In this document: piece after piece, positions 44,444-54,436 of the stretch
Layout: each line of letters starts with the position of its first letter
How positions within the stretch are numbered: position 1 is the stretch's first letter
Assembly: GCF_963678635.1 (NCBI RefSeq)
Contig: NC_087064.1
Coordinates: 29,244,189 to 29,308,188, forward strand
DNA length: 64,000 bases
Direction: 5' to 3'
From: Symsagittifera roscoffensis
Taxonomy: Eukaryota > Xenacoelomorpha > Acoela > Convolutidae
Notes under the pieces: model-generated
Databases searched by the model: none
Told to the model about the DNA's origin: nothing
Seen by the model: only the letters and a program-made list of their open reading frames with translations
Position numbers and translations under genes: made by a program

Positions 44444-45420
44444 TTGACGAGTCCAGACCAGTCATCGCATGTTCTCGGTCTTAAGTGGGATCACGTCAAA
44501 GATACCTTAGTTGTTAGTAGAGGGGTTGATCGTCCACTAGACAAAGCAATCACCCAGCGTACCGTGTTGAGTTTTGTTTCCCCTGTTTTTGATCCGATTG
44601 GATTAGTGGCTCCGTATACCGTGAAGGCCCGCCTTCTTTTAAAAGATATCTGGCGAATCAGCGGTCAAAAATGAGACGATGATCTGCCAGAGGAAATCAA
44701 AAAGCAGTTCCTTGAGTGGCACTCAGGTCTTCATTTGTTAGGTTCTCTGACAATACCTCGCAGCTATTATACTGGACCTTTCGACCGAATAGAACTTCAC
44801 ATGTTCGGTGATAGTTCGCAGGATGTTTTTTGTGCCGTCGTTTTCCTTCGTGCGCGACTTGCTAGCTCGCATCAGACCGAATTAGCTTTTGTATTTGGCA
44901 AAGCCCGCGTCGCGCGTATGAAAGCGCTTTCTATTACAAAATTAGAGCTTCAAGCGGCTCTTCTTGCAACCCACTTAAAATAAAAAACTTTGAAAGGTCT
45001 TAGTTTCAAAAATACGGATATTTTCATGTGGACAGATAGTACCAATGTTCTTCAGTGGCTTAACTCCTGTAATAAACTACCCGTTTTTGTTGGTAACCGC
45101 ACTGGTGAGATTCTGGAGTCTACCACCACTGATCAGTAGCATCACATACTTAGCGGTGATAACCCAGCTGATACCGGTACACGAGGGATTTCTTCGGAAG
45201 CCCTCGAGGAAAGCAGCTGGGTTAGTGGCCCTAGTATACTGAGAACGACTGATTGGCCGTTCAAGCCCGATACAAGGTTTATTGATAAAATAAGACTCAA
45301 AAGACCATCATGTGATATCGAAATTTGTTTGGAAAATTCGTCAATTTTTGTCGTCGATGTTTTGACAGAAAAAAATCTTCCCTTCGGAAAATGGGAGAGA
45401 TTCAATTCAATTGTAAATAC
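44444..45420 (+). pseudogene. BEL peptidase A17 region and RNase H
   Basis: HVLGLKWDHVKDTL and SPVFDPIGLVAPYTVKARLL are the A17/connection blocks of BEL pol. MFGDSSQDVFCAVVFLR and KLELQAALLATHL are RNase H strand and helix blocks, and MWTDSTNVLQWLNS carries the last catalytic Asp region. PADTGTRGISSEAL is the usual end. In-frame stops occur at about 44672, 44981 and 45137. Confidence 0.85.
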
Positions 45421-45507
45421 AAACGCACGGTAGCATTTTTGCTAACATGACTGCCATCCCATAAACATTTCCGGTCGAGTATATTAGAAATTACAGACCC
45501 GTGTGAA

Positions 45508-46305
45508 ATGGATATTGCTGAACAGAAGCTCATTTACCTGTCCCAGGATGAGACATTCCCTAGTGAGCTAAAACTACTAAGATCCGGTAAAGTTATTACG
45601 AGGAATAGTCAGATCGCCAAGTATTTGCCGTTCTTTGGACCAGCTGGCATGTTTCGCTCGACTGGGCGCATAAGCCGCTTGGTTAAATCCGATTTCGATA
45701 GCAAGCATCCGATTATACTTGATGCACGTCACGCGGTTGTTCGGTTATTGGTTAAACACTTGCACGTTAGGAAGTTCCATCAAAGCATGGATTACATGCG
45801 TGCGGTGGTTAATTTGAAATACGTTGTGTTAAATTTGCGATGTTTGCTGCGAAACACTGGAAATATTTGCGTTGCGTGCCGAAAACTCAAAGCGCAAACC
45901 GTAACTCATACTATGGCTGATCTGCTCATTGAAAGGCTGGGTTACAAGCAACCTCCTTTCTCTAACACAGGTGTCGAATACTTTGGGCCATTCCTAGTTC
46001 CAATCTGGAGAAGTACGGAAAAGAGTTGGGGTTTTTTGTTCACCTGTCTCCCCACTAGAGAGGTGCCCATTGAAGTGGTCCCCTCGCTTGACACAAGCTC
46101 TTGTGTGATGGGCGTGGAGAGGTTTATTGCACGTCGCGGTACTCCGAATACCATCATGTCCGACAACGGCACGAATTTTGTTGATGCTCAGAAAGAGCTC
46201 TTAGCTTGCGCTGAGAGTTGGAACAAGCTGGCACCCGCTGTTTTTGTTCAGGAAGGGATCAAGTAGAAATTCAATCAACCCAGCGCACCGCACCATGGTG
46301 GCTCC
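45508..46305 (+). pseudogene. BEL integrase (zinc finger and DDE core)
   Basis: Open from ATG 45508 to a stop at 46264-46266, with the core continuing in the same frame. LVKHLHVRKFHQS and CVACRK form the H-H-C-C zinc finger. In the core, the first catalytic position reads TGVEYFGPF where relatives have a D (GVDYFGPF), so the first Asp is replaced by Glu. The second, SDNGTNF, is intact, and the Glu in HGGSWERLV lies just past the stop. The enzyme is therefore doubly broken. Confidence 0.88.
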
Positions 46306-46860
46306 TGGGAGCGATTAGTTCGAAGTGTCAAGCGTGTTTTGTATGACATCCTAGGCAACAGAAGAGTAACTGAGGAGGTTCTAAGAACCAAGCTGTGCCT
46401 TGTTGAGCAATCACTTAACGCTAGGCCGATAACAGCCGTTAGTTCCAATCCGCTTGACGTAGAGGCGTTGACCCCGAGTCATTTTATCCTTGGCCAACAC
46501 GCAGCGGGTTTTCCGTCGCTAAGTTTCGAAGAAAACTTCGACCATAAAAAGCGGTTCACCAGAGCGCAATCATACGCTAACGCAATATGGACACGGTGGA
46601 TGCGGGAAAACGTTCCTTCCCTCAAAAGGAGGGCAAAGTGGTACAACCAGTCAGACGTTAAGTTGAAAGCCGACGACTTGGTCTGGGTCACAGAGCCTGA
46701 CACTCCACTCGCACGTATCCTAAGACTGCACTATGGTAAGGACGGATGCGCGAGATCCGCCGACATAAAGACCATTACGAGCGAATTGACCCGCCCGACC
46801 GTAAAGCTCGCTCCCGTTATTCCTTGTTTAGGGGTGGAGGATGTTGCAGCGCAAATGTAA
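46306..46860 (+). pseudogene. BEL integrase C-terminal region (DUF5641)
   Basis: Begins around WERLVRSVKRVLYD; then SLNARPITAVSSNPLDVEAL and LTPSHFILG, RTQSY-like RAQSYANAIWTRWMREN, and a final DDLVWVTEPDTP block. These are DUF5641 hallmarks. The stop at 46858-46860 lies 19 bases inside the right LTR, as in many BEL elements. Confidence 0.85.
46828..46841 (+). promoter_or_regulatory. Polypurine tract candidate
   Basis: A purine-rich stretch (TTAGGGGTGGAGGA-like) lies directly before the right LTR, where the plus-strand primer of an LTR element is expected. It is interrupted by one or two T residues. Confidence 0.55.
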
Positions 46861-47274
46861 ATGTAAAACAAGAGTATAAATGCATATAAAATAAGCACAG
46901 TTGGCCGAGTGGCCTAAGCTAACGTACCGACAGTTGACGTAGGTTCAAGTCCCCCACCTGCCCATGTATTAACATACTAAAAAAGGGGGTTATATCCTAT
47001 TTTTTTCTGTTTTTTATTCTAATTCGGTTCAGCCTTGATTAAGGCTGGCCGCTAAAAAAGAGCAATTTGTCCCAAGGATATTACCGACCGGTTCTTGTGG
47101 CTAGCTTGCGCCAATTTATTTATTGAAGCTGATTTTTGGTGAATTTATGAACTCGTTGTACAGCAAATTTTGGGATGAAATTATCAATAATGCCGTTGAA
47201 TTTTGTATTACCGAGAATACGAATTTATTGTTGCTTTTTCGATTAAATTCAGCCTACGGAGATTAGCGGGCACA
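46842..47274 (+). repeat. BEL right LTR (433 bp)
   Basis: TGTTGCAGCGCAA start and GCGGGCACA end. Differs from the left LTR by three insertions totalling about 50 bp and scattered substitutions. TATAAA occurs at about 46876. Confidence 0.92.
46895..46964 (+). promoter_or_regulatory. tRNA-like sequence with Pol III A and B boxes in the right LTR
   Basis: TGGCCGAGTGG (46902-46912) and GGTTCAAGTCC (46942-46952) both fit the Pol III consensus. Compared with the left copy, the A box differs at one base and the B box at one base, both changes allowed by the consensus. This conservation in two LTRs that differ elsewhere by indels is notable, though the copies were identical at insertion. Confidence 0.7.
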
Positions 47275-47279
47275 ACAAG
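47275..47279. repeat. 5-bp target duplication of the BEL element, right
   Basis: ACAAG, identical to 38180-38184. Confidence 0.85.
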
Positions 47280-48179
47280 AAATTGCAAAGAATTTGAAAA
47301 AGACAAAAGCATCAACGATGAAAAATTGAAGATGGCCAATCAGATTGTCAAAAGGGTTAAAGAAAAAACAATAGAGAAAGTATAACTCACAGACAGCGTG
47401 CAGCAGATTTCATCAGATAATTTGGTTGAAAGGTCGCCAGAAGGGTCCATAATTATGGTAACAACTATGAGGCCAGAGCCAGTTAACGATTCATTTAAGA
47501 TGACAGCAGCAATGGACGAAATACGAAAGAGCATGAATTCTAAAAAAACAGCGGACCAGATACGGTGATCCGTTAAATTATTTAGTGAAATTAGTAGAGT
47601 TCCAAGTAGCCAAAGAAAAAGTGATGTCGGACGTGATAGAAAGAATTTCTAAGGTGACTTAAAGAACAAATTTGCCGAAAAAAAATCCTCCAAGATACAA
47701 TATTGTTTGTTAAATTGATACTGAGTAACAATTTTTCGTGGAGAAGGAAGTGGTACTGCTCTGTTAGTAGCCGGTAAGTCTGAAATGATAATATAAAGTT
47801 ATGTAATTTGAAGGTCAGCTACGGTGCTCGATCTAAAAGACCATATCTTAAATTAAGACCATATCTTCAAGTTCTTAACTTAAGAATTCAGTAATACGGG
47901 CTTTCAATTATAACTCAGAACTTTGGATTTCATAATGGCCAGCACTAATTCGATCAACAAAAGAAGTCTTTCTCAACTCAGCCTTGAAACAAACAGAAGT
48001 ACTGATTAACATGTTTAATCTTTTAGTCTGCATCATGCTAACAACAGTTTTGTTGCAGAATTTGAAATATATGATTTTCTTTGTTCTTCTGTGCTGTTTT
48101 GGAGTCCAAAGAAAAAAAAGAAAAAACACTGTTTGGCTCAAAATTGTTCCAAAAACAGACACCTTAGCAGAATTTGAAG

Positions 48180-48460
48180 AAAATTGCGGAATCTGCATCA
48201 AAAATGCGGAACCCACATCAGTCGTGGATTGCAACTGAAATGGAATCCGCAAATTGGAATTGCCTTCCACAAATTGTATGCGGAATCTGCAAAGTGTAAG
48301 CGCAATGCGCATAAAACTGCGGAACTTAATTAGCTTTCCAGAAACAACTACAGAACCTGGAACAACCACATTTATATTCACTGGTTGCAAAATCCGCAAC
48401 AAAATTAAAATGCCGACAAAATTTACCTTATCGCTGTTTGTATGCGGAATCCGCAAAAAT
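48180..48460. repeat. Cluster of TGCGGAATCYGCA palindromic motifs
   Basis: TGCGGAATCTGCA at 48185-48197 and 48279-48291, TGCGGAATCCGCA at 48443-48455, and partial forms (ATGCGGAACCC, GGAATCCGCAAA, ACTGCGGAAC, AATCCGCAAC) near 48204, 48242, 48317 and 48391. The third is a perfect palindrome around a central A. Spacing is irregular. Could be binding sites or a degraded repeat. Confidence 0.6.
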
Positions 48461-49094
48461 TTTGTAATTTGTTGGAACAGGTTCAAAGACTGGTCTCTTG
48501 AAGATGTGAACTTGAAGACCCCAAATTCTGCGCCCACCCAGTGCAGTTTGAACTCGTTATGATTATGGAGTTGAATGTTTTTTGAATACTTCGGCCCAAC
48601 AACAACATGTATCAAGCAGTACCATTAAAATATCACTCGACTGTTTACGGTGGTAAGAAGTCCCAACCATAACCATATTTACGCCTCAGTGAGAAGCTGC
48701 TGACTACTGTGTGATCGAGACCATTACTGTAGATTAACATCTTGGCAGCGTCTATGTGCACAGTTTTGCTCACTCAATGGGGACAACACATAGAAAATGG
48801 ACAACAGATAAATTTTACTTGATAAGTGGAGTCAAGATCTAATTCAAGACATATCCACCTTCATATGGAAATAACGCGGCGTCAGCCAATTCAAAATAAT
48901 CAAATATTGCCGATGCTACGATGCACGATGATCTAGGTTTTGAAAAATAATTGCCTTTTACGCACATTTCCTGCTATCGACAAATGGCAAATATACTACT
49001 ACAATGACACTTCAGATAGCAGCCAGTGGTTTTTTATTGGATCGATCAAGTATCATAGCACTTCATCGTTAATTTCAAGATTTTCCTCTGGCAA
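48461..49094. other. Degraded element sequence, nothing recognised
   Basis: No open frame or motif that I can name. It lies between the palindrome cluster and the minisatellite, within Gypsy copy 2. Confidence 0.4.
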
Positions 49095-49534
49095 TGACTT
49101 CAAATAAGTTTGGTCATGACTTCAAATAAGTTTGATCATGACTTCAAATAAGTTTGGCCATGACTTCAAATAAGTTTGGTCATGACTTCAAATAAGTTTG
49201 GTCATGACTTCAAATAAGTTTGGTCATGACTTCAAATAAGTTTGGTCATGACTTCAAATAAGTTTGGTCATGACTTCAAATAAGTTTGGTCATGACTTCA
49301 AATAAGTTTGGTCATGACTTCAAATAAGTTTGGTCATGACTTCAAATAAGTTTGGTCATGACTTCAAATAAGTTTGGTCATGACTTCAAATAAGTTTGGT
49401 CATGACTTCAAATAAGTTTGGTCATGACTTCAAATAAGTTTGGTCATGACTTCAAATAAGTTTGGTCATGACTTCAAATAAGTTTGGTCATGACTTCAAA
49501 TAAGTTTGGTCATGACTTCAAATAAGTTTGGCCA
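49095..49534. repeat. 22-bp minisatellite, 20 copies
   Basis: Twenty head-to-tail copies of a 22-bp unit with core ACTTCAAATAAGTTTGG followed by TCATG. Only copies 2 (GATCA), 3 (GGCCA) and 20 (GGCCA) differ from the consensus. There are no spacers, so it is not CRISPR. The near-identity implies recent expansion or homogenisation; the real copy number may be larger because assemblers collapse such arrays. Confidence 0.97.
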
Positions 49535-49888
49535 ACTGACTTCGTAAAACCAATCGAGAAATTGGTCAATCCTTGCAAAAACATTCAGCAGCAAAGCTAT
49601 TGCGGTAACAAGGGTCACATAAGGCACCTGGTATACGTTGAAGCTTCAAGTAAGTTGTGACACGTCTCGGTATGCCATTCTTGCAAATTTTTGTGGGTTA
49701 TTGACATCTGAAAAAAAACACGCAGCTTTCTTGACTGGGTCGATGCTGTGGTTTTGTTTTCAATATTCATAAGTCTGGTTTCATCTGCGTTTGTTCAACC
49801 CCGTTCACACATATAAAGTCCCAAAAAGATAAAATGAACATGGCAGAAGAACGTCGGGAATCTAAATTTGGCAAAAACCTGATAATAA

Positions 49889-50200
49889 TTGATTCCAAAA
49901 AACGCACCAAAACTGCTACTCCTGTTGTCGCAGCCATGGCATGAAATTCAATTAGATTACGCGGGCCCCATATCTGAAGGAATTATATCTTTAGCAAACG
50001 ATCATCTTTTTTCCAAATATGCCTCGACGAAAGTGACAAAACCCACCAGCAGTATAATTTCGATAACAAAGCTTAGATTTTATATGAATACATTTGCAAT
50101 ACGGGAGCCAAAAATAACAGATCAGTTTGCGGGGCTCAAAGGGAAACAATTGTACATTTTTATCAAACTAGTATTTTGTTCAGTGAGCAAGCGTACATGA
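49889..50200 (+). pseudogene. Gypsy integrase core fragment
   Basis: QPWHEIQLDYAGPISEG matches the PWExVHxDxxGPI opening of Ty3/Gypsy integrase, with the first catalytic Asp present. NDHLFSKYASTKVTK and the FAIREPK block fit the following strands (DxxSKxxE, FAxxGxP). Beyond that the DNGxQF block is not recognisable. Confidence 0.7.
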
Positions 50201-51389
50201 TGTGGTTTTGTTGAAAGACTGATTCAAATAACCACAAGAAAATTGGGAATATATCTTCCGAATAGAGTGTGCTGTCGATAAAACTGTGTTTGAGCACAAA
50301 AAATTGGAATTTAAGACGGGCTAAGCAAAAAACTATTTACAAAACTCTTTTTGGCAAGTTTCCTAAAACATTTGAAAACTAGTGGACCACATTCCAACCA
50401 TTTTTATATTTTAACTAAAAAACCAATGAAATGCACAGCTTAAGTTCAACTTATCTAAAGCGGGGAACCGATCAAAGCAGCGAGAATCTTAAAATTTGAG
50501 CAAACGTAAAATCAGTCGGAACCTAGTTCCACTGTTGAGGCAGCAGACAGACGATCGGAAAATAAGGAAAGGCAACAAGTGCAAAGAAAAACTTCTGGAA
50601 GCGAATGCTGAGTGGAATGAGATAAAACAGGATACTGTACGAAACAAAACAAAAAGGAGCACAAACGTGGAATTTTACCCAGAATTTAATGACTAACTAG
50701 AACTCTCCGAGAAATATGGATTTGGAGATGAAAAGAAGAAAATATGCCAAATAGAATCAAGACCGAAAAACAGTTGTGGCCTCAAAGAACCCAAAAGAGT
50801 GACGGAGAAAAGCAGTCATATTTGCAAATGCAGTACAGATTGATCAAGAATCTGAGTCAACCTTCATATTCTTGACTATGGTTTTCTGCCAGGGTCGATG
50901 TCGTGGTTTTAGATTAAGGTTTTATAAGTCTGAATTGCTCCGCGTTGGGGCCGAGCACTCATAGTCGCAACGCAGGTCAAAGCCTGAAAAATTCAAATTT
51001 TCGTCTGCAAAGTCTAAACATAAGTCTGCAAAGTCTGCCAATCATTTCCGCACATTAGACGACTGCGCAACTTACTCTCATAAAATGCAGCTACATATAA
51101 TTTTTCTTGATAACGAAGAATGTTTCGTGTCAATCACGATTGCGAAAGCTCATTATTGCCATCTAAACCCTGTTTTTGGACTGTTTTGCATTTTAATGCA
51201 AAATATTTTTGTCATCTATGAATCGAAAAGCACTCACAAAGATTCGAAACGCAGTAGGTCTGCGGGAGATTTCAGTGGGAGTTTCAAGAAATCCATGTGC
51301 GACTGGCCTATTGGTTATCCAATTCCGCTCAAGGTTACAAGAATGAAGATTACAAGGTTGTCAAGGTGAACAATATGAAGTGAGCTTGA
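50201..51389 (+). other. Gypsy copy 2, decayed 3' region
   Basis: Contains the 50675-50870 block shared with 37585-37840 and the frame 50496-50696 (KRKISRNLVPLLRQQTDDRK onward), both unrecognised basic C-terminal sequence. The frame at 51085-51369 has no known domain. Confidence 0.4.
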
Positions 51390-51570
51390 TCTTGGGCTCT
51401 GGTATAGTACCTTTCTTAAAGGAATTAATATTGATTCCTGGAACTCAATAAGCAAATTGTGCTCTAAATTATATTTCAGTCTTTAGAACACTGTATTAGA
51501 TAAGATGTTAAAGATAAGTAAACAGTTTGTTATCGGACATATTTTGGCCAAGTACCAGTTTGGCCAAGTA
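51390..51570 (-). repeat. Possible 3' LTR remnant of a minus-strand Gypsy element
   Basis: GTACCT, GATTCCTGGAACTCAATAA, CTTTAGAACACTGT and TTTGGCCAAG occur here in the same order and spacing as at 58655-58810. The two stretches flank gag, protease and RT remnants read from the minus strand. Exact ends and a target duplication were not found. Confidence 0.5.
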
Positions 51571-52747
51571 TCCGGCAGTGCGAGCTCCCTAATACTGAAA
51601 CTGTTGGCTAGTTCCGTCTCTGGTTGACCGTGGTCGCTTCTCCTGTCTGAATCATTTTCCTGATAATGTTGCGATTTTCTCAAGCTGAACAATTTTGACA
51701 GCTTCTATTTCTATTCCTTTTTCTTTATTTCCGCGTCCCCTCAAATTTTCAGACTAGTTGGCTCTTATGACGTTGTGCTTCGGTTCTTCCTTTTTCTATC
51801 GTGTCAGGGTCTTTATTCAGCCAATTCTGTCTTCTGATTGTCCAAGGGTTGCTCTTCACTGCCGCAAAACTGTACAATTAGATACTCTTCAGAGTTGTGG
51901 ATCAATCCTCGCCAAATCTGAGTTACGGATCACTGTTTCCATGTTCCCCTGCTCCTTACTGTTAGTGTTGACGTTGTCGTTCCAAGTTCCCACTATCTAT
52001 ATTTCTTGGTGTACCTCCTCGAACAATCCTTCGAGCTCTTCTTTCGCTAGAAACTTACGGCATGTTTTTCTTGCAATGTTTGCGTCCAATCCAAACTTAT
52101 CCACCGGCAATTTGACTATCATTAGCCCTTTAGTTTACGATAGTTCCTCTAAGTCCCACGTTTATTCATTTCTTATGGCTTTCCACCACAACTTCACTGC
52201 TATAGTCCTCGTCCTTAAACTCCTTTTCGTCCAGAAGGCGCGTGTCCAAAATCATCTTTTCTGAGCTAGTAAGATTGAAGACACATTTCTAACCATGTAT
52301 AGGTTCTTTTTCTAAAAGTGCAGTATTGAGATAGCAGCTAAAACGCGTTTAAAACGGAGACGTTTCAAAAACCCGTTTCTTAGTGATCCGCAGTTGATTT
52401 ACTTAACGAAAAAAGTCTTCATTTAATCTAACTTTTTCTTTCTTTTTTATACAACCTAATTTTTCTCTGGGTGTACAAATTAAGCGTTGTAATGATCCTG
52501 GCGCACGATGGTTGTCCACTGGTGATATCAATAGTTCCACTTCATGATTTTCAGCAAATATTTTCACTCCGTTTGTTTGAGGCATGTCGGTTGATCAACT
52601 GTTATTGCCCTAAGAGCTCCATGTTATCTCAAATCGAATTTGCGGAATCGAAGTTCGTTTCCACGGTTAGCCATTGTTGAAAAGTTTAGAATTAGTATTG
52701 TTAGACTAATCATCAATCGCATTTTGAATAAGGACTTCACCGTCACT
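51571..52747 (-). other. Minus-strand Gypsy element, unassigned 3' part
   Basis: On the minus strand some stretches read as charged protein (for example LLDEKEFKDEDYSSEVVVES and VKLPVDKFGLDANIARKTCR), broken by stops. Position between the putative 3' LTR and the duplication suggests a coding remnant past pol. The plus-strand frame 51758-52264 is its shadow. Confidence 0.4.
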
Positions 52748-54436
52748 TTCTTTAGTTTTCTTCCCATGATATCAATTTTGAGCTCGTCGTTTGGTTCTTT
52801 CATTTTCAGTAATAATTTTGCAGTTTTCTTGATTTAAAAAATTGGTTAAGTGGTTTTCAGATGCTTAACATTTTTCGTGCACGGTTGTACTTTAAGAGTT
52901 TGAGGACAATTTGAGGCGTGTCTTTCCCGGCCACCAAGATCTCTCTGCTAGGTGCTTCATTCCTGCTTGGCCCGAGTGAAGTGAAAGGAAAACGTCCACT
53001 GCCGCTGATTGCAATTGATTCGGAATTGCATTTTTCTCATCAAGCACGGTTATCCCTTGTTTGATGCTCATGCCGTTCTAGTTTTGATGATGATACTGGC
53101 CTAATTTTTGACATTTCTCCTCGTCGTTATTGATGATGCAAACCCGCTTCTCTCTTAATTTCTCGTCTCACTCTGTCAGAGCAACGAGTACTCTCTTGTT
53201 GAAGATTTTCGCAATCTCAACCTCTAACAGGTCTGTTTTTGTCAGTACTTTTTCCTCATTGTTGTTCTCTTCAGCATTCGTTTTTGACATAAGAGACTTT
53301 AGTTCTCTTCGAACAGCAATTTTTCCATTTTTCTTCTCTGCTTTATGAGCCTTTCGTTCTCCCTCAACAGAAATTTTGTCCTGGAACTTATCCTGAAAAC
53401 GCTTCGGATTCCCATCTTTTTAAAATTGATTTGATTATTCCTTCCTCTTGTTTTTCTGCAACTTTCCTCTTCTTCTTGAAAAGTGTGCCGCTGGTATCCT
53501 TTTTGCTGACTCCTTCAGTCGTATGATTCTCTTCGGCATAGTTTTCTCATTCTCAAACACTTAGTTCACATAATCAAACAATTTTGCAATTTTGGGGATT
53601 CGTTCCAAGTATTTCCGTGTTCAGTTTGCTTTTTTCTAGCTTTAGTTCATCTTGCAAAAATTACTACTCTTATAGTGCTGAAATTTATCACTAACAGCTT
53701 CGAACTGATCAACTTAACATTGTTCAGGTTTCGGTTTGCTAATTTTTGCGTTCTCTTTGAAGTGTGTATTTTTCGCACTGAGTTAAAAAATCAAAACTGG
53801 GCAATTATGGGTTTGTTTCTTTGCTCGTTTTCAAACTGCAATTATGCTTCGATCAGCCTCTGAATTGCTTATCGAGCGAAGTGAAATTACGTAAAATTTT
53901 ACTAACTGAGTTATTTTGAGAACAACTATTTCATCAAATTTCCAGGTCGGTTTTGATTTTTTGTCGAAAAACTACATTTAACAGGAATGTGCTCAATTTG
54001 AAAAACTTTAGTGGAATCAGATGATCTATCTATTATTTATTTCCAGTTGGTCAAAGATAAAAATTTTAAGACAACAGAAAACACTACCTTAAACAAAAAT
54101 TGGAAATAAATGGGAAAGGTGATTAGTCTAAAGAAGTGCTTGGAGCAGCCCGTGAATGAAAAAGACCTTGGAAGTTGGAAAACGTGGAATTTGCGTCACT
54201 CTTCCTCACTTCGGCCGAAATTAGATATAATTTTTTTTGAGCTCGAAGTATTAGGTGTTGTATGTTCGAATGAGCATTTTCATTTTTGCTCGTATGATCA
54301 ACAATTAACTGTGGTCGAAGACCATAAAACTTGTATTTGTGTTATTAAACTTAAACGTGCAAATAAAACAAAGTACGCTAACTAGTTGGATAGATCATCT
54401 GATTCCATAAAAGTTAAATGTGATTTTTTGACTGCA
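52748..54436. repeat. 1.69-kb tandem duplication, unit 1
   Basis: Matches 54437-56125 base for base with few differences (offset about 1689). Starts TTTCTTTAGTTTTCTTCC. On the minus strand it encodes K/E-rich, gag-like helices (KAEKKNGKIAVRRELKSLMS near 53330). Its last 400 bases carry a plus-strand RNase H fragment. Confidence 0.9.
54190..54385 (+). pseudogene. Gypsy RNase H fragment on the opposite strand (unit 1)
   Basis: Plus strand reads ELEVLGVVCSNEHFHFCSYD then TVVEDHKTC, matching ELExLAVVxAxEHFxxYxYGxxFTVxTDHK of Ty3/Gypsy RNase H. The preceding frame contains the SLTSAEIRY-type block. Flanked closely by the inverted motif ATCAGATGATCTATC (54021) and its complement (54388). Confidence 0.75.

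Larger units (their letters stand above)
38185..47274 (+). mobile_element. BEL/Pao LTR retrotransposon, structurally complete, coding-dead
   Basis: A 9,090-bp insertion bounded by two LTRs (TGTTGC...CACA) and a 5-bp duplication ACAAG, as expected of BEL/Pao integration. Order: left LTR, tRNA primer site, long unusual leader, gag with coiled coil and zinc knuckles, aspartic protease, RT, RNase H, integrase, DUF5641-type C-terminal domain, purine tract, right LTR. This order is that of BEL/Pao (integrase downstream of RNase H, C-terminal DUF5641). Many in-frame stops and deletions make it non-functional. It sits within a degraded Gypsy element. Confidence 0.92.
47280..50900 (+). mobile_element. 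Degraded Ty3/Gypsy-like sequences, copy 2
   Basis: Starts with K/E-rich gag-like frames (CKEFEKDKSINDEKLKMANQ) interrupted by the BEL insertion, so it continues the sequence before 38180. At 47822 the GGTGCTCGATCTAAAAGACC block of copy 1 reappears, starting a second copy. An integrase fragment lies at 49889-50200 and a 3' part similar to 37585-37840 at about 50675-50870. GGGTCGATG(C/T)(T/C)GTGGTTTT blocks at about 49738 and 50892 may be LTR remnants. Confidence 0.55.

Noticed and set aside
49095-49534. CRISPR array
   Set aside because: The repeats abut with no spacers, and the sequence is from an animal genome.
51758-52264. 168-codon plus-strand gene
   Set aside because: Hydrophobic shadow of a charged minus-strand Gypsy reading; no domain.
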